A stretch of 64,000 bases of DNA from Thereva unica (Eukaryota; Arthropoda; Insecta; Diptera; Therevidae), in NCBI GenBank assembly GCA_949987705.1, contig OX465283.1:166299850-166363849 (forward strand). The letters run 5' to 3'. Under the pieces are notes generated by a model. The model saw only the letters and a program-made list of their open reading frames with translations. It had not been told where the DNA came from and did no database searches. This document shows, piece by piece, positions 22,519-35,484 of this stretch. Position 1 is the first letter of the stretch; the number at the start of each line of letters is the position of its first letter. A program made the position numbers and the translations under genes.

Positions 22519-25227
22519 GTATTTGTTTCTGATAGTGACGTGCCATAGATCGATGAAAATCAGTAGTAGCACAAAATTTTGTTGGTTCCATTCCAATCCA
22601 TTATAGACAAAGAGTTTAATATTTTGTAACTGACGATGCAGTTCTTGTACGACTCAGGCTTCAAACCTTCTATTGTTGGTTCTGTCATATCGCTTTCGTG
22701 TCTTTTATACTCCTGTATTAGGGCTATGTTTGCTGTGTTTATTCTCTTAAAGGTTTTCTTGTGTCTTTGGAAACCTATATTCTAGGACACAATTGCCTCA
22801 TCGATGCATATTCTACACCTTCTTAGTTCCTCTATCATTTAACCTATTCCTATTCCTGCAAGTCTATGAACTATTTTCACATTACGTGTGGCGAGTTCTA
22901 TATCGTAGGGTCTTGAAGATTAGTCCTGTCATGCTTGTAAATTCTTCACCACAACTGTTGATTGCTCCTGACTTCTCGATTCCATAGCGTGAATTGTTTT
23001 CCGAGGGGTGTTGTTGACTTCTCGGCCAACCTCATCCCATAGAATATCCCTCGGGGCATGAGTGGTTTAGTTATTCCTCATGACCCTATTTTCAGAGATT
23101 TTACTTGGATTGTTTCTCCAAAACTTTCTCGCTTGCCCGTGAAAACGTAAGATTTCCTGGAGTTACATTCAGATTATACGATTTGTAAAAACATACACTT
23201 TAACTACGTAAAAAGTAAGTGTGGAGTATTGTGGGTTGAATTTGCAAAGAATTTTTTTAATGTCGCCAATCGGAACAATTTAATTAATATGTATCTCACA
23301 CTACGATGGCGTTATAGAAATTACTATAAACCCGATTTCTTTAGTTATTAATCACAAAAGCGTGACTTTTTACATGCAAATGCATTTATTACGTTCATTA
23401 CTGTGTTTCAAAACAGTCTCCATGTATATCGTTGTGCTCTCTACCTATGGGACTGTAGTACTTCCAATATACATACATAGTATACATATAACTTCCCTTC
23501 CATGAATAGTACATCTAATCACGATAAAAAATTCATTAAATTACAACTTAACATTATTTCATATGCGTGTGCAGTTTGCGATAACTCATCCGCAGCCGGA
23601 GCCAATCTAGCCTATATAACTCAGATATTGATTATGCAGAATGAATACGATTCTGATTCTGATGCAGCCACGAATCATTGAAAAATCAGAATTAATTATT
23701 AATTAACAGTTAATTGTATTAATCAGCCATAGCGGTTGCAGTTTGCATTCCTAGATTAGGAATAAATGACAGTGCGGTATGCTCTAACCGCACTTGAATA
23801 AGCAGCAGGACATACAATCATGGCGGGCCCCAGATTTTATGTCCTTCATAAATATTGTATGAATTGATTTTGTGTGGCCTGGAGTTATTTCCTGAAAGGT
23901 GTTCGCGACTATCAGATAAAACTTGTATGATATATAGAGAGAGCAGAACTCATGTATGCTCCTGAAGGAAAAATATAATGTAGACCTATTTCACATTCAC
24001 ATATGGCAAAGTTACGATATTATCTTTCGTTATTTTTCTAGTATACGAATATATCGCTGCTAACTACACCATATCGTGACTTTGCCAGGTGGGAACCTCG
24101 TTTCCTGATTATCCTTTTCGTTATTGCGAATAACAGAAATACTATTCGATATTAAAACAGATTGGCACAAGTTTCCATTCATTCGATGACCACAACTTGC
24201 GAAATATGATTTCGAATTACATTCGAGTCTATAGAAATGGCGGCTTTGAGAAACGCGGTTTGATAATTTTGCATTCAGAGTAATTGAAATAGTTCCGCAT
24301 ATAAATAAATTAATTTAATTGAATTTAATTGAGGCGAATAAAGGAATAATTATGAAATAGGCTTCATTTTGATCTTGTGAATGGAAATCATTGACCTAGT
24401 TGCTGTTCATACTTTTTTTTTATAAAATTGTATAAAGGGTATGAAAGCGTGACAGAGGCACTTGGATATAAAGGAGTTTTAAAGTGATGAGCATATACAC
24501 CTTAGCAAACAAAAAACTCTCAATGAAAGTAGACGAGCTCACAGTTTAATTACACATATAGCCGACCTCTGAACAGAAGGTCTCTAATTTAATTATATTC
24601 ATCTTAAATATTATTTCCCTCGTCACGGCTATCTCTGGATATATCGAGACCTGTAAATAAGGGAGATTTATCCAACACATCGAAAAACACTCTAAACATT
24701 GGATTAATTTGAAAAGATATTTACAAATTTCTATAAATAAACTTCATCCCTGCCAATAGAAAACAATTCAATACGGTCGTATCGAAAAACGATCGATATC
24801 AATTTGCTGCTGACACTAAAAATTCCCAACTGGAACAGGTAAAATCTCTCTACCTGTAACAACTTAATTATAAACAGTGCGTAGTCGCATATGGCACAAG
24901 TTTCTGGCTAAATTGGGAGCGAAAGAGCAGAGCAGCAAGGGCATCGAGCGTGACAAGTCACTTTCCTGGAAAAATCCCTAAAGGTCAAGGTGACGTGCTT
25001 TTCTAAAGTTTAAATTGAATTTAGTTTACACCGACAGGGATTTCTTTGATCCTTTAGAAAAACAAAGTTTCAACTGGGTATACTAAATCTCCTCGGGGGA
25101 GAATCCTGCCCCTTTGAACTCGTTGCCCCGGCCAGCAGCAGAAGAAAGTTGTCCTAGGGAGATTTCTCTCTACTTAAATAGTACCCATAGAAGCTTCTTT
25201 TCATTTCTAATGTGTAAACATATATGT

Positions 25228-25250
25228 TTTTTGTTGTTGTTGTTGTTGTT
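25228..25250 (+). repeat. (GTT)n microsatellite
   Basis: About seven tandem GTT triplets in otherwise unremarkable intronic DNA. Confidence 0.7.
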
Positions 25251-26569
25251 AAGTATACATGGATACACGGTGGCCTTTTTAGGGAAAACTTTCTCCCTGC
25301 TGGTGAGTTGGGGGGCCCTCAACATTAACGTCGCTCAAAAGGACTTTTATTTCATTACGTAGCGTACGCTTTTCCAGTACCCAGGGTGAGAATAGATGTT
25401 GTGGGTGGCCTTATACATTAGAGATGTGTGCGAAGAATACCCACTAATGGTATCTTTTTCCACAGAAGCCAACAATATGAAAGACGTTAGGATAACTTGG
25501 CTCCTGCTGAGAGGTCGTGCGGAGAAAAGGAAAAATTCTGTAAGGGGCGTTCACAGCATTCAACGTTCACATTAGACGTAATGGCTTTTAATGCCCTCAC
25601 CTGGGATCCTATCCTGCAGCCTTGAAGGTAAGGTGAAAACATAAAAGAAAATTAGTTCAAAGGGATGATACTAACCAACAGACATTTTACCAGCCCTAGA
25701 ATCTCCCTTTCGGAGGGTAACGGGGGGCAGATCAGATGTACGATTTCAAGATTTTTTGATTATGCGTTGAAAAAGGCTCGACACGAATTGTTATTTCAGG
25801 CTTTTAATTCGATGGAAAATTGTTTTGGGTTTGTTTAATATTAGCGAGTCGAAATTATGCAAATATTCCATTAAATTTTAAAAATTTCCGGGCTTTACAC
25901 ATAGAACAAGGACGATTACGTATGATTTGTTTGTTCCGGAAATGTTGCAGAGGGGAAATAAATTTTAACTAGATTTTAAACTAATTACGGCAAAATATGG
26001 CCGATTGAGTCATGTAGCTCGTAGTAAATGCGGAAACGTATTATGGAATTTAGCATATTCTTTCGTTTTGCAGTGTTGTTCTAGTCGTAACATTACAACC
26101 TTCTCTGTCCATATCCAATGCGATGCTATCTAGAAATTGATTCACTTTTCGTCAAATGCAGATCACTGCCTAGACAGTGCTAACTGCGAAGTGTAGGAAG
26201 GTGCCTGGAACCACATTATTAATGGACGGAGATTTCTTCAAGACTCGCGAAGTGTAAAGGTGTCAGTCTGAAGAGCTTAAGGGACAATAAATGCGCTGGA
26301 CTCGTGATAATCAAGCCCCTATGGTGGTTAATTAAACGCGCTTTACCTTTGGGTACACTGAAAAAAAATCCTGTGGTTTGTTATTTTTTTGCGCTGCGAA
26401 TTTACATTTTTTTGACAGTGTAAACCACTGCGCAAACTTTTTGGTCTGTCCTGCGACTTTAGAGTTTGCCGTGACTCTTGAAAAGTCGCTTATCTTCATC
26501 CCATACTAGGAGAGGCGACTCCAACAACCCCTCTAATATCCGCCTAACAGCAATAACTTCAAATGCCTT

Positions 26570-27432
26570 AAATAATGTAAGTCAGACAGGCACGTGAGCA
26601 ATACGTTATTGGTTCACGCTGGCCATAAACGATTCTATACAGAGAAATAAACAATAGAGGTCTAGACCTCAAGGATACTCTATGCACATAAATGTTAAAG
26701 AGAGTAAGTAATGAACCATAATGTAAACATAACACATCTCTGACAAACATAACACAAGCAATATTTCTTTTAGTCCTAGAAGCAAACATCTGGAATTGTG
26801 AGAAGGGATACCATTTTGCCAATTGATCTTACGAAGAGAAAAACTAGTAAAAGACTTCTGAATGAATTCAATATGAAAACAGTGAAGAAAGGTATAAGGA
26901 TTCCACACAACCGATGCGAATTCTAAGCGAGATCGAAGAAGATCCCAAAAGTCAGTAGAATTTCGCTTTATGAAACTAAGCGTTGTAAAAGCTTTAGAAG
27001 ATGCAGCATCATCCTGGCAAGATAAGTTGAAGGTAGAATCAAAGGTAACATCAAGATATGAATAAGAAAAAGGAACAATAACACGATAAAACGAATATAA
27101 TTTACATTTAAGGGGATTTAATTCTAGTCTGTTACCCTTGCACCACTAACAATGGGTGTCAAGTTCCTTCTGAAGAATAATGCAGTCGGAATATGATGAA
27201 ATTGATGTAAGGATCTTCAAATCATCTGCGAACAATAAAATACTAGCACTCGAAAAAATGTTACAAACATCGTTAATAAAAATAATGAATAACAATGGAC
27301 CAAGATGGCTACCTTGCGGCACACCTGACTTGGCCGGAGCCTCGAAAAACACCTTATTGTGGCTGGACAATGTGCAAAACCGCACCTTCAAACTCACCGG
27401 AGACAGCAGCGTCCATAAATTACGTGAAGTGA
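26570..27432 (-). mobile_element. Non-LTR retrotransposon (Jockey-like) reverse transcriptase fragment
   Basis: On the - strand the frame reads LWTLLSPVSLKVRF, then KSGVPQGSHLGPLLFIIFIN, then LLFADDLKI. These are the canonical SGVPQG and catalytic YADD-like (here FADD) motifs of Jockey-group reverse transcriptases. Reading on, NRLELNPLKCK and RSRLEFASVVWNPY are thumb-region sequences. Stops and frame changes break it. The upstream part ends abruptly at about 27432 against another repeat, so this is a dead fragment. Confidence 0.85.
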
Positions 27433-27441
27433 TTTTTGGGA

Positions 27442-28640
27442 TTTTTCGACCCCCCTCCCCCTTGGTGAGATTTCTTGAGATTTGGCTCGACCCGCCCTCT
27501 ATCTCCCTAATCTCATGTGAGATTTTTCAAATTTAAAAAAAAAATCTAGTATTTACACTAAAAATATGTATTTACGGTCGTAAACACAGCAAAGCGGGCC
27601 TTTTCTTAGAATAAAGAACTGCAGGAAAGGCCCTCGCTTTTAAAATCCTTGCTCGTAACCGTAATGAAATCCGATTATAACTCGGAGTGAAAGGCGTGTA
27701 AAAAGTTCATCTGGAAGGGGGTGTTGGGAGCAAGATTTTATTAGAGATAACTGATAATTTGGACTCCTTGCCCTCCTCTATTCCACTTGATTTTCCGCTT
27801 GTTATGGACACACAACTACCAAAACGTGAGTACTCACTGAACAAGCATTTCATTAAGCTAAAATTCGGCGTGTACTTTCTTGTAGTTCTAAATTCTAAGG
27901 GCCTTTTCGCGGGTCAGTGTTACTTGTCTCGTACTCTGCAGCATTTGACGAGACGCACGTTTGGCACGTTTGACAATCGACAACCAATTTTTGTGTACCA
28001 ACTCACACACAGATAGCCAGTAGGCCATGGCCTGAAAGTTTTCGCCTTGAGGCCAAGTATCGCTATACACTCACTGGCCGCCAACTGTATAGGGTCTGCA
28101 GTTAAGAAAGCTGACAAAACTCGCATTTATCGTCAGCTCGGGCCTGAAGATCTGAACTTCTATTCACTAAGAATTCACACCGTATCCACTCGGTACGGAA
28201 AGCAAGGCGCGAGCTAGCCGTGAAAATCATCCACAATCGCGTTTGTGCTTTTTTGCGCTTTTGTGTTCACGGCGTGAGGCTGGAGCAGCCTTGAAGCTTT
28301 CGTTGAGGCCATGAACATTTTTGCACTTGAATTAATAACCTGCTATGCTAAGCACTCGTTTTCGCCTGTGTGTCTGTAGGGAATCAGGACTTCACCTACA
28401 TGCCACGGCCTGTCAGGCTCATCCCTCAGTTAAACTGAGTTAAGCTTAGTCGTGCCGGCCGGCCTGTAAGTGAATGAGGGTCTTTAGTGGAGAAATATGT
28501 TTTACTTAATTTAACCCAATTTTCGCGCAATTTTATACTGTTTGTTTAAAAAAAATATTTTTGTTAGATTTGCCGAGACCCCCCTTTCCCACGTGAGATT
28601 TGGTGAGATTCGACTCGACCCCCTCCCCCTAAAAATTAAT
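27442..28640. repeat. Composite repeat, copy A, with direct-repeat borders
   Basis: Diverged direct repeats of about 55 bp lie at 27442-27496 and 28568-28630 (GACCCCCC, then GTGAGATTT, then GACTCGACC or GGCTCGACC). Inside is a terminal-inverted-repeat segment (about 27998-28482) that also occurs at 56312-56980. Similarity to that second copy continues rightward through TGTTTTACTTAATTT and GCCGAGACCCC, so the TIR segment belongs to a larger repeat unit. I do not recognise the family, and no protein is encoded. Confidence 0.6.
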
Positions 28641-31577
28641 GGAAATTAATTAAGGTTGATCGCCTACTCCTTCAGGTCTCTCCAGTCTCTTAGCCAATTG
28701 CAAATACCTTCTATGTTCTATCCATCTTTCGAAATAACTTTACTTTTAGACTTGCACGACAGTCACATAAAACAAAAAGAAATGACGAACTGGTAGAATG
28801 AAGGTTCTGTAGCATTGACAAAAAAACCTTCGATATCTTGTTCTTTCCAATCAATAAGGGTTGGTATTCGTCCAATCAAACAGTTCTTAATGGCCAAAGC
28901 ACAAACAACGATATTTGCTTAGTGGTGCTATTTTCGAGATAATTAAGGCTTCTGGTATTGCGTCTCCTGTCGCGAATTGTTAATGAAGTTGTTTGTGCTA
29001 CTTTAATTATGGCGTTTATCAAAAGAGTAGCACTGCTGCACTCTGTCGGAAATAATCAGGAGACAGCAACAACACCAAACATAAAAAACGAAAAAACAAC
29101 ACTATATCACGCAATGCTATGGGTAATTAGTTAATTGAAAAAAAAAATTGTTTCACTATAAAACAATGCAACTTTTATCTTTGTTATTTAAAGTGGGGTT
29201 AATGCTAGATTGAAATGGCTCAAACCTGCATTTTATATTTTTTTATAGAGATAAAAATCAATCGCTTTTCCGACAAAGTAATATCGTTTAAAGTAGGTTG
29301 GACTAATTCCAATGAATCCCTCTGTTATCGATGTTATTTTAGTCTATTATTTTTGCATATCGAACAAATTTAATTAACTTGGAGCATCCGTATACCCTTG
29401 CAATACCACCACATGTTTGCGTTCTAGTTGCAATCAATTCGATGCTTTTTATTCCGAGGAAAATAATTCGATTCGCAAGTCCCTTGATGCATATCAAAGA
29501 AAGTTTTTTTGAGGATCTTTTTTTTTATAGAAACACGAAGGAGATTTCTTCGCTACCCCTAGCCACAGTTAATGGAATAAATTAGACGAGACCCTCTCGC
29601 AAAAAAATGTAATCAAGAAGGGGGTTTATGAAGGACTTCACATTTCTTTCTGATCTATTATTACTCCGGGAAAATCCTCATAAAAAAAGCAAACCTGCAC
29701 CAAGGACGAATGCCAAAAAATATTAATGGTCGACTAGAACCATGTGGATATTTGTTATCTATAAAAGAAATAAAGTACCCACAAAGTAGCAATAAAAAAT
29801 AACGAGAAACCGTAAAACTGTCCACCCCCATAACCCCAAATGCTGGTGCCTTGGACCCTGCATTTTTTACGCGTGATACATCTTTGCTGTACCTACCTAA
29901 GACCGGAATTCATATCGCCGGGGAGCCCCCGAAAACCAGGATATTCCGCTTCTAAGGATATGTAACGACTAGGAGACACATTCACGCAGTTGCTAGTATT
30001 TTTTAGTATTATCCCTGGCAGAATTGGGTAAATTTTTAATGTGAAAGACGTTAGAAGCGTATTGGTTATAAAAAGGAATAAAGTGAGGTTATGAATTCAC
30101 AATTGGCAAGCGACTTGTGTCTTTTTTTTATTAAAATTCAATTTAGATTTTATTATTTAGCGTCCCAGGTTGGAATAGCAGGTGAATATGTGTGTGCCCG
30201 GATAAGGCAGTGTCGGTACAACCACCCGAGAGATAATGTTGCTCTTATCCCCCCTTAAAGGCATTCTGGGTGCACTTTGGCAAACACTCCAGGTATCCTA
30301 TTAAATTTACAGTGCGTCCCCTCCATTCCACCTGGAAGCAATTTCTTCAAGCAAATATGTATGTCAACTGGATTGCTCTGCTCCGACTTTTCGTTGTTAA
30401 CAAAAGTGGCGTGTCTCCAGCACTTGCTCTAACAAAATAACAACATCCTCGATCCGCTCTGCACGGAGGAGCATCGCAAATAAAATGAAATCTTATTTCG
30501 GAGCTCCACCAGAGCCAACCGGCGCTTCTGTTTCTGGCTTCTATACGAGGTCTAGGTCGTAGTCCTGCATTTCTATAGGGCGGCGGCTTATATAATCCCT
30601 GGAGGACGCGAGCTCTAGCTTTAGCTGCTCCTTGTCCTACTTCGCAATCCTTTGCAGTCTCGCCTGCCGCTCAGAATTCCTTGCTGTCATTTATATTCAG
30701 ATAGTAAACGAGTTCCAGGGCGAGCCTTTTGTTCACGACAGCGTACTAGTCGGGCGAACAATAAATTTTATGCCCTTAAATATTTAATTACAATATCTAA
30801 AGCACTTCTGACAGCAACCTGGCTTAATTTTTCCGTCAGGATATAATTCCACGGAAGGACGACAGGGCGCGATTTGGAGGAGGGTAGAGCCAATTGGATC
30901 AGAGTTCGGATAAACAAGTGTTTTAGGAAACAGTGTTACGCCGCTGCCTTGAAACTGTTTCCGATACATCGGATTCTGGGGAGAAATGTTATCAGTGTCA
31001 ACGTGAACTTTCGCTGCATTATTTATTAGAGCAGGATCGGAGTTTTGACAAGTATCGGCAATTGGATTTTTAAGATTTGTTACCTGCAGGAGCGAGCGAT
31101 TCATACCACAAGGTATTTTGCTCGAGAAATGCTGTCTTCAACGAAACATGGCATTTATTGCAGGGAAATAGCGAAATCTCGTTGTCTGTGCGATTTGTTG
31201 GAAACGTTTGGAACTTGAACTGAAAGGGAAGAAGCGAAGTCAGTAATATTTTATTTTTTTTTGTACCTGGAAGCATTAATCATCGAAAAGAGAGTGTCAG
31301 AAAGCGAATCTATGTGCTTTTTCGAGGTGAAAATGCAGTACATACATCCACTGTTTGTTGTAATTAAATACGCTTAAGAAACGCGCCTGGCCTTCATTTG
31401 GCTTTAAAAATTAATCACGATATTATACGCTTTATATTATCGTCACCTGTATGTATATATGTATGTGTGTAAACAAATCTTGCAACTTGATTCTGACCCA
31501 CTTCCATATAACCAACTTTTTTGCACATATGTATAGTTTGCGTGACATTGCAATTTGACGATTTTGTGATAAAATCA

Positions 31578-31601
31578 AGATGGCGGTTCCAAGATGGCGG
31601 C
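31578..31601 (+). repeat. Paired AAGATGGCGG motifs
   Basis: CAAGATGGCGG occurs twice about 15 bp apart. The same core appears, mostly inverted, in the 38.3-38.9 kb repeats. Confidence 0.5.
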
Positions 31602-31721
31602 CGAATTTTGCAATTGTGTTCCCCGACCTCCCGACATGGGTATCAAATAAAAGGGTATGACGAATAGAATACAATTAGCTATGTTGCCTTGATTAACTAC
31701 GTTACCTATTTCTCTTTGAAG

Positions 31722-32480
31722 TTAGTCATTTATAACATAGGGAATCGGATGAGCTTTGTAAATTTTGGTCATGCGTTTTGCTTTAGATATAGGGTTGTTT
31801 TGTAAGTGGTGCATTTGCCTACTTCGGGACAGAATGTATCTTCGTATTTGTCGCAAATTTCTTTTATGTGCTTCTTGATTGCGTTTGGCTCTAACTGGTG
31901 ACTGGAATTTGTTGAAGGTTATATCTAATCCGAAAGCTTCGAACCAGTCGATTCCAAATATGTTTGGACTTTCATTTACTGTAACTACAAGTAATGGTAG
32001 TGTTAGTTTTTGTATTTGAAAATAAAAACTTCGACGTTTATGGTGCCTAAAAACGAAATTTGCACATTCCCGTAGGCTTTCAAAATGCATTTTGCGAGTG
32101 ATAATTGAGACGGACCCAGATTTTCGTATGTTCACTGGCTGACCAGGCAACAGGTGGCTCATGAGTCCAGAAGAAATTGAAAATGCTGTGTATTTATGCT
32201 GACAACTACGACAACTTTATGTTCTTGGCGGTTTATGTTATCTTTGAGGTTAAAAATTTGTTCCACGTACCTTGGTCTATGTTCATTGTTTCTATTTTCG
32301 TTATTTTTCAGATTGAAACTCTCTGCACCAATGCTCCGATTTTACTGATTTTTGTTCTCACCTTGACTTAACAGACCGGCGCAATATGACCTTTTCTTCC
32401 ACACTTTCCGCATATTGCATTACCACATCCGTTGCATGACTTAAGTGCGTTGCTTTGCATTCTGTACTTTCTGTTTGTTT
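31722..32480 (-). mobile_element. Ty3/gypsy gag-pol fragment (zinc knuckle, protease)
   Basis: On the - strand near 32390-32440 the sequence reads CGKCGRKGHIAPVC, an exact CX2CX4HX4C nucleocapsid zinc knuckle. Further along, LTLPLLVVTVNESPNIFGID and WFEAFGLDITF match the end of the gypsy aspartic protease, which precedes reverse transcriptase in these elements. Stops separate the blocks and no reverse transcriptase follows. I identified no LTRs. Confidence 0.75.
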
Positions 32481-35070
32481 GTCTGTGCTCTTTAGTTTAT
32501 GGCGATCATTGGTTCTGACTTTCGCTGACGTCTGGTGTGATGCCCTTGATTATTTGAGATGTTCTATTTGATTTCTGTTATCTGCAGATCTTCTTTTAAA
32601 GATGGATTACTCTTTTGTAAAGCCGCAGTACGTACAGTGTCGTGAGGGGTATACAGAATAAAAATATATCTTATTAGTTCTTTCGAGTATTCGCTTTTAT
32701 CTTTTGATTTTTAGTGCCATTTTTTTTAGGTATTCATAGTGATTTTTTAGTGCCAATTATTGGATTTGTTGTTGCGTCCAATTATCGATTTTCTTGTTGC
32801 GTTCAGGTCGGGCGGCTAACGAAAGGGGAATTTTTTGGAGCATTTTGGAGCAACAAATCAAAAGAAAAGTTAATGAAAAATTTTTAAATCATGACGAAGT
32901 ATTTACCCACTAGCCATCTCTGTATAATATCTAAAATAAAACAAGACCATATAATACAAACTGTTATAATTGCAACGCTTAAAAAGCCCTCCTCCATCAG
33001 TGTACGAATAAATGAATACGTTTCTAATTTTAAAATGTGTTTTCAGTGCTAAATTATTTCGTTTCAATTCGCCCTGGTGGAAGCCGTATTGAAAGGCTTT
33101 TCAACTATTTAAACAGCAACTCTCTCTCAAAATGTCCCTCTCTAATGGAAAATTCTTGTCTAAAATGTTGCTCTGGTCAACCATTTAAAAATTTACGAAT
33201 GCAGATATCCAGAGGCCAGTTGTTTCCTCAACTGAGTTCATCAGAAACTTCTGCAGAGATAGATGAAAGCGAACTGAGGATACCACATTGCGGTCAGCTC
33301 TATCGAGTGGTGCTCGAGATTGGTTTCCCTTAAAGGCGGACGAACGGAATTATTTATCCGATATCGAACAATAATAAATGTGCAACGCTACCCAGGCCAG
33401 ATCCTGGCTGGTTTCGGTTTTTTTTGCTATTATTTTCCTTAGATCTCATAAATAACCGCTCGTTCTGGTATCGCTGCAGGAAGTACAATTAAGACAGTTT
33501 TTGAACTTTCGTTCTTTCCCGCTGACCTGAGACTTGCCGCAGGAACTGTCTTGTGTTGAATTCGCCTCGCCTCGCGATTTCTTTAACTTTTCACCCCGAC
33601 GGAGGGTGAACATCGATGTTGTAGGCGTCAATTCCATTTTATCGGCCCAGTCGCAGCGGGGCGACGCATCCTCCTATTTGCTTTCTTTTTACATTTCCTC
33701 CGCCCTTAACTCCCCAGAGTGATTTAGAAATCCAGGGCTGTAAATAGGAATTACAGCGGCTATACGTGTTGGGTTAGCAACAAATGCGGGCTCATTGGTC
33801 TTAGTCTGTCCTTCCTTTGAGCAGATGCTCGCTGTGCTGGAGGATTTCCGCTCTGGTGACAGAAGCACTACATCCCTTCGTATTCAGATCTAAATTCACT
33901 CGGAATTGAAAGACGCCCCATTTGCAGGGTGAAATACGTTGTCTGGATTTACTTCCAATTTTCAACTACTTTCCAGCGGACGAGGGTCGGTCGGTGCTAT
34001 CTTTCGTTGCTCGGACCGATTGTTTGCTGTCGAAATTTAATGGATTTCGCCTTGTTCCTATGGTCATCGGCTGAATTTTACAGGTGAAAGGCACTGAAAG
34101 CATTCACTTTTATTGTCCGATATAAAAAGTTTCTAACGGCGGTTTCACCAAAATGTGGGACAACATAAATAAATAAAAACGTTCTGGGGAGAAAATTGGA
34201 TCATAAAAAGTTATCCACTGAGGATATATACATATAGATGCTCCCTTAGACTACTATATACTGCTGTCCTGGCGTGGCTGTTTGATACAAGTGTGGAAAG
34301 ACTTGTCTTGTTAACGATTCATGAGACTTGTGTATGTCCACATGAAGAAGGGTTATCTACCCACGTGATGTGACACAAGAGTGCTCTTTGCACAGGGGCC
34401 AGTATTCTGGTGCTCTGGAGCTTCATGGTTTTGCCCGAGATGTACACACACATGTCATGATCCCCAGGTGTCATTTGTCGCTTTTGTTCCTTTTTGGATT
34501 TAAATTGTTGTGTTACTTCTTCGACATTGTAAGACGATTGGCTCTACCTTACCTTCTGAGGGTTTTATGGTTAACCCTAAAATCTTTAGACGCACCATAA
34601 ATCACCGGATTCTCCATCAATTTGGCTTTGTGAAGGACTTGAACGTACACAATGCTGCGCTTTTATTCCCCCGGAAAAGGAATCAAATTGTTTTCCAGGG
34701 CATATATAAAAATGAAATTGCACAACTTATGACGGTGATGAAGTTTGACGGGGGTTTTTTAATAGAAATTTTTATCATTGTCTTGATTATACATAAAAAA
34801 GTATTTTTTTTTAAATCCTAAAAAAAATACCCAAGGTTATTATCACTTAAAGAAAATTCTTTATGAGGGTTGAACCGTTCTATGAAGCTTAAAGTTGTGG
34901 TCAAACCGACATAGGTCAGTTCGTAAATTGAATCTTAAGCAAAATATCTGTATCCTCAAAACAATCGCCAATTTCAAATATGAACTTTGTTGAACGATTG
35001 TCTGGAATACGATTAGGCCATTAGTCTTCATTTATCAGCACTCTGCTCTTCCTAATCTCTGTGCATTATT

Positions 35071-35484
35071 AGCCGTGTTCCTTTTCTACTCTTAAGTACT
35101 CCGGAGTAAAACTTAAAAGGAACACAATTTTTGTTTTGTTTTGGGTAACGTTTTGAACTTTCCTTTAAATAAAAGCGCGTTCAATTATTGTAAATATAAT
35201 ATGGGTACTTAATACTTACCATTACAAAAATAAAAATTAAAAAACCGGACATAAAAATTCTTGATTCTTTTTATAACACCGAAAACTGTCAGTTCGTCAC
35301 AATTCAATGAAAATCCATCTATCGGCTTTTTAGTAAGTGAAAAATAATTCACAATAGACTGCAAATGGCGATATTCCCCTAGTGGATGTTAGATGCGTAT
35401 TTACTCTAGTTATCTACACCTCTGTAAGGGCAGGTGTAGTTGGGAGTAAATACAAGGAAAAAAAAGCAGAAAAGGAACACGGCT
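35071..35484. mobile_element. Miniature inverted-repeat element, about 414 bp
   Basis: The left end AGCCGTGTTCCTTTTCTACT is matched by the reverse complement of the right end (AGCCGTGTTCCTTTTCTGCT). Either TA (taking GCC as the terminal bases) or ATT is duplicated at the flanks. A TA duplication would fit Tc1/mariner, a 3-bp one a Harbinger or CACTA type. The left end also contains its own hairpin, GTGTTCCTTTT and AAAAGGAACAC (35075-35130). No ORF. Confidence 0.7.

Noticed and set aside
27180..27536. 118-codon + strand frame
   Set aside because: It is antisense to the LINE reverse transcriptase with SGVPQG and FADD motifs on the - strand.
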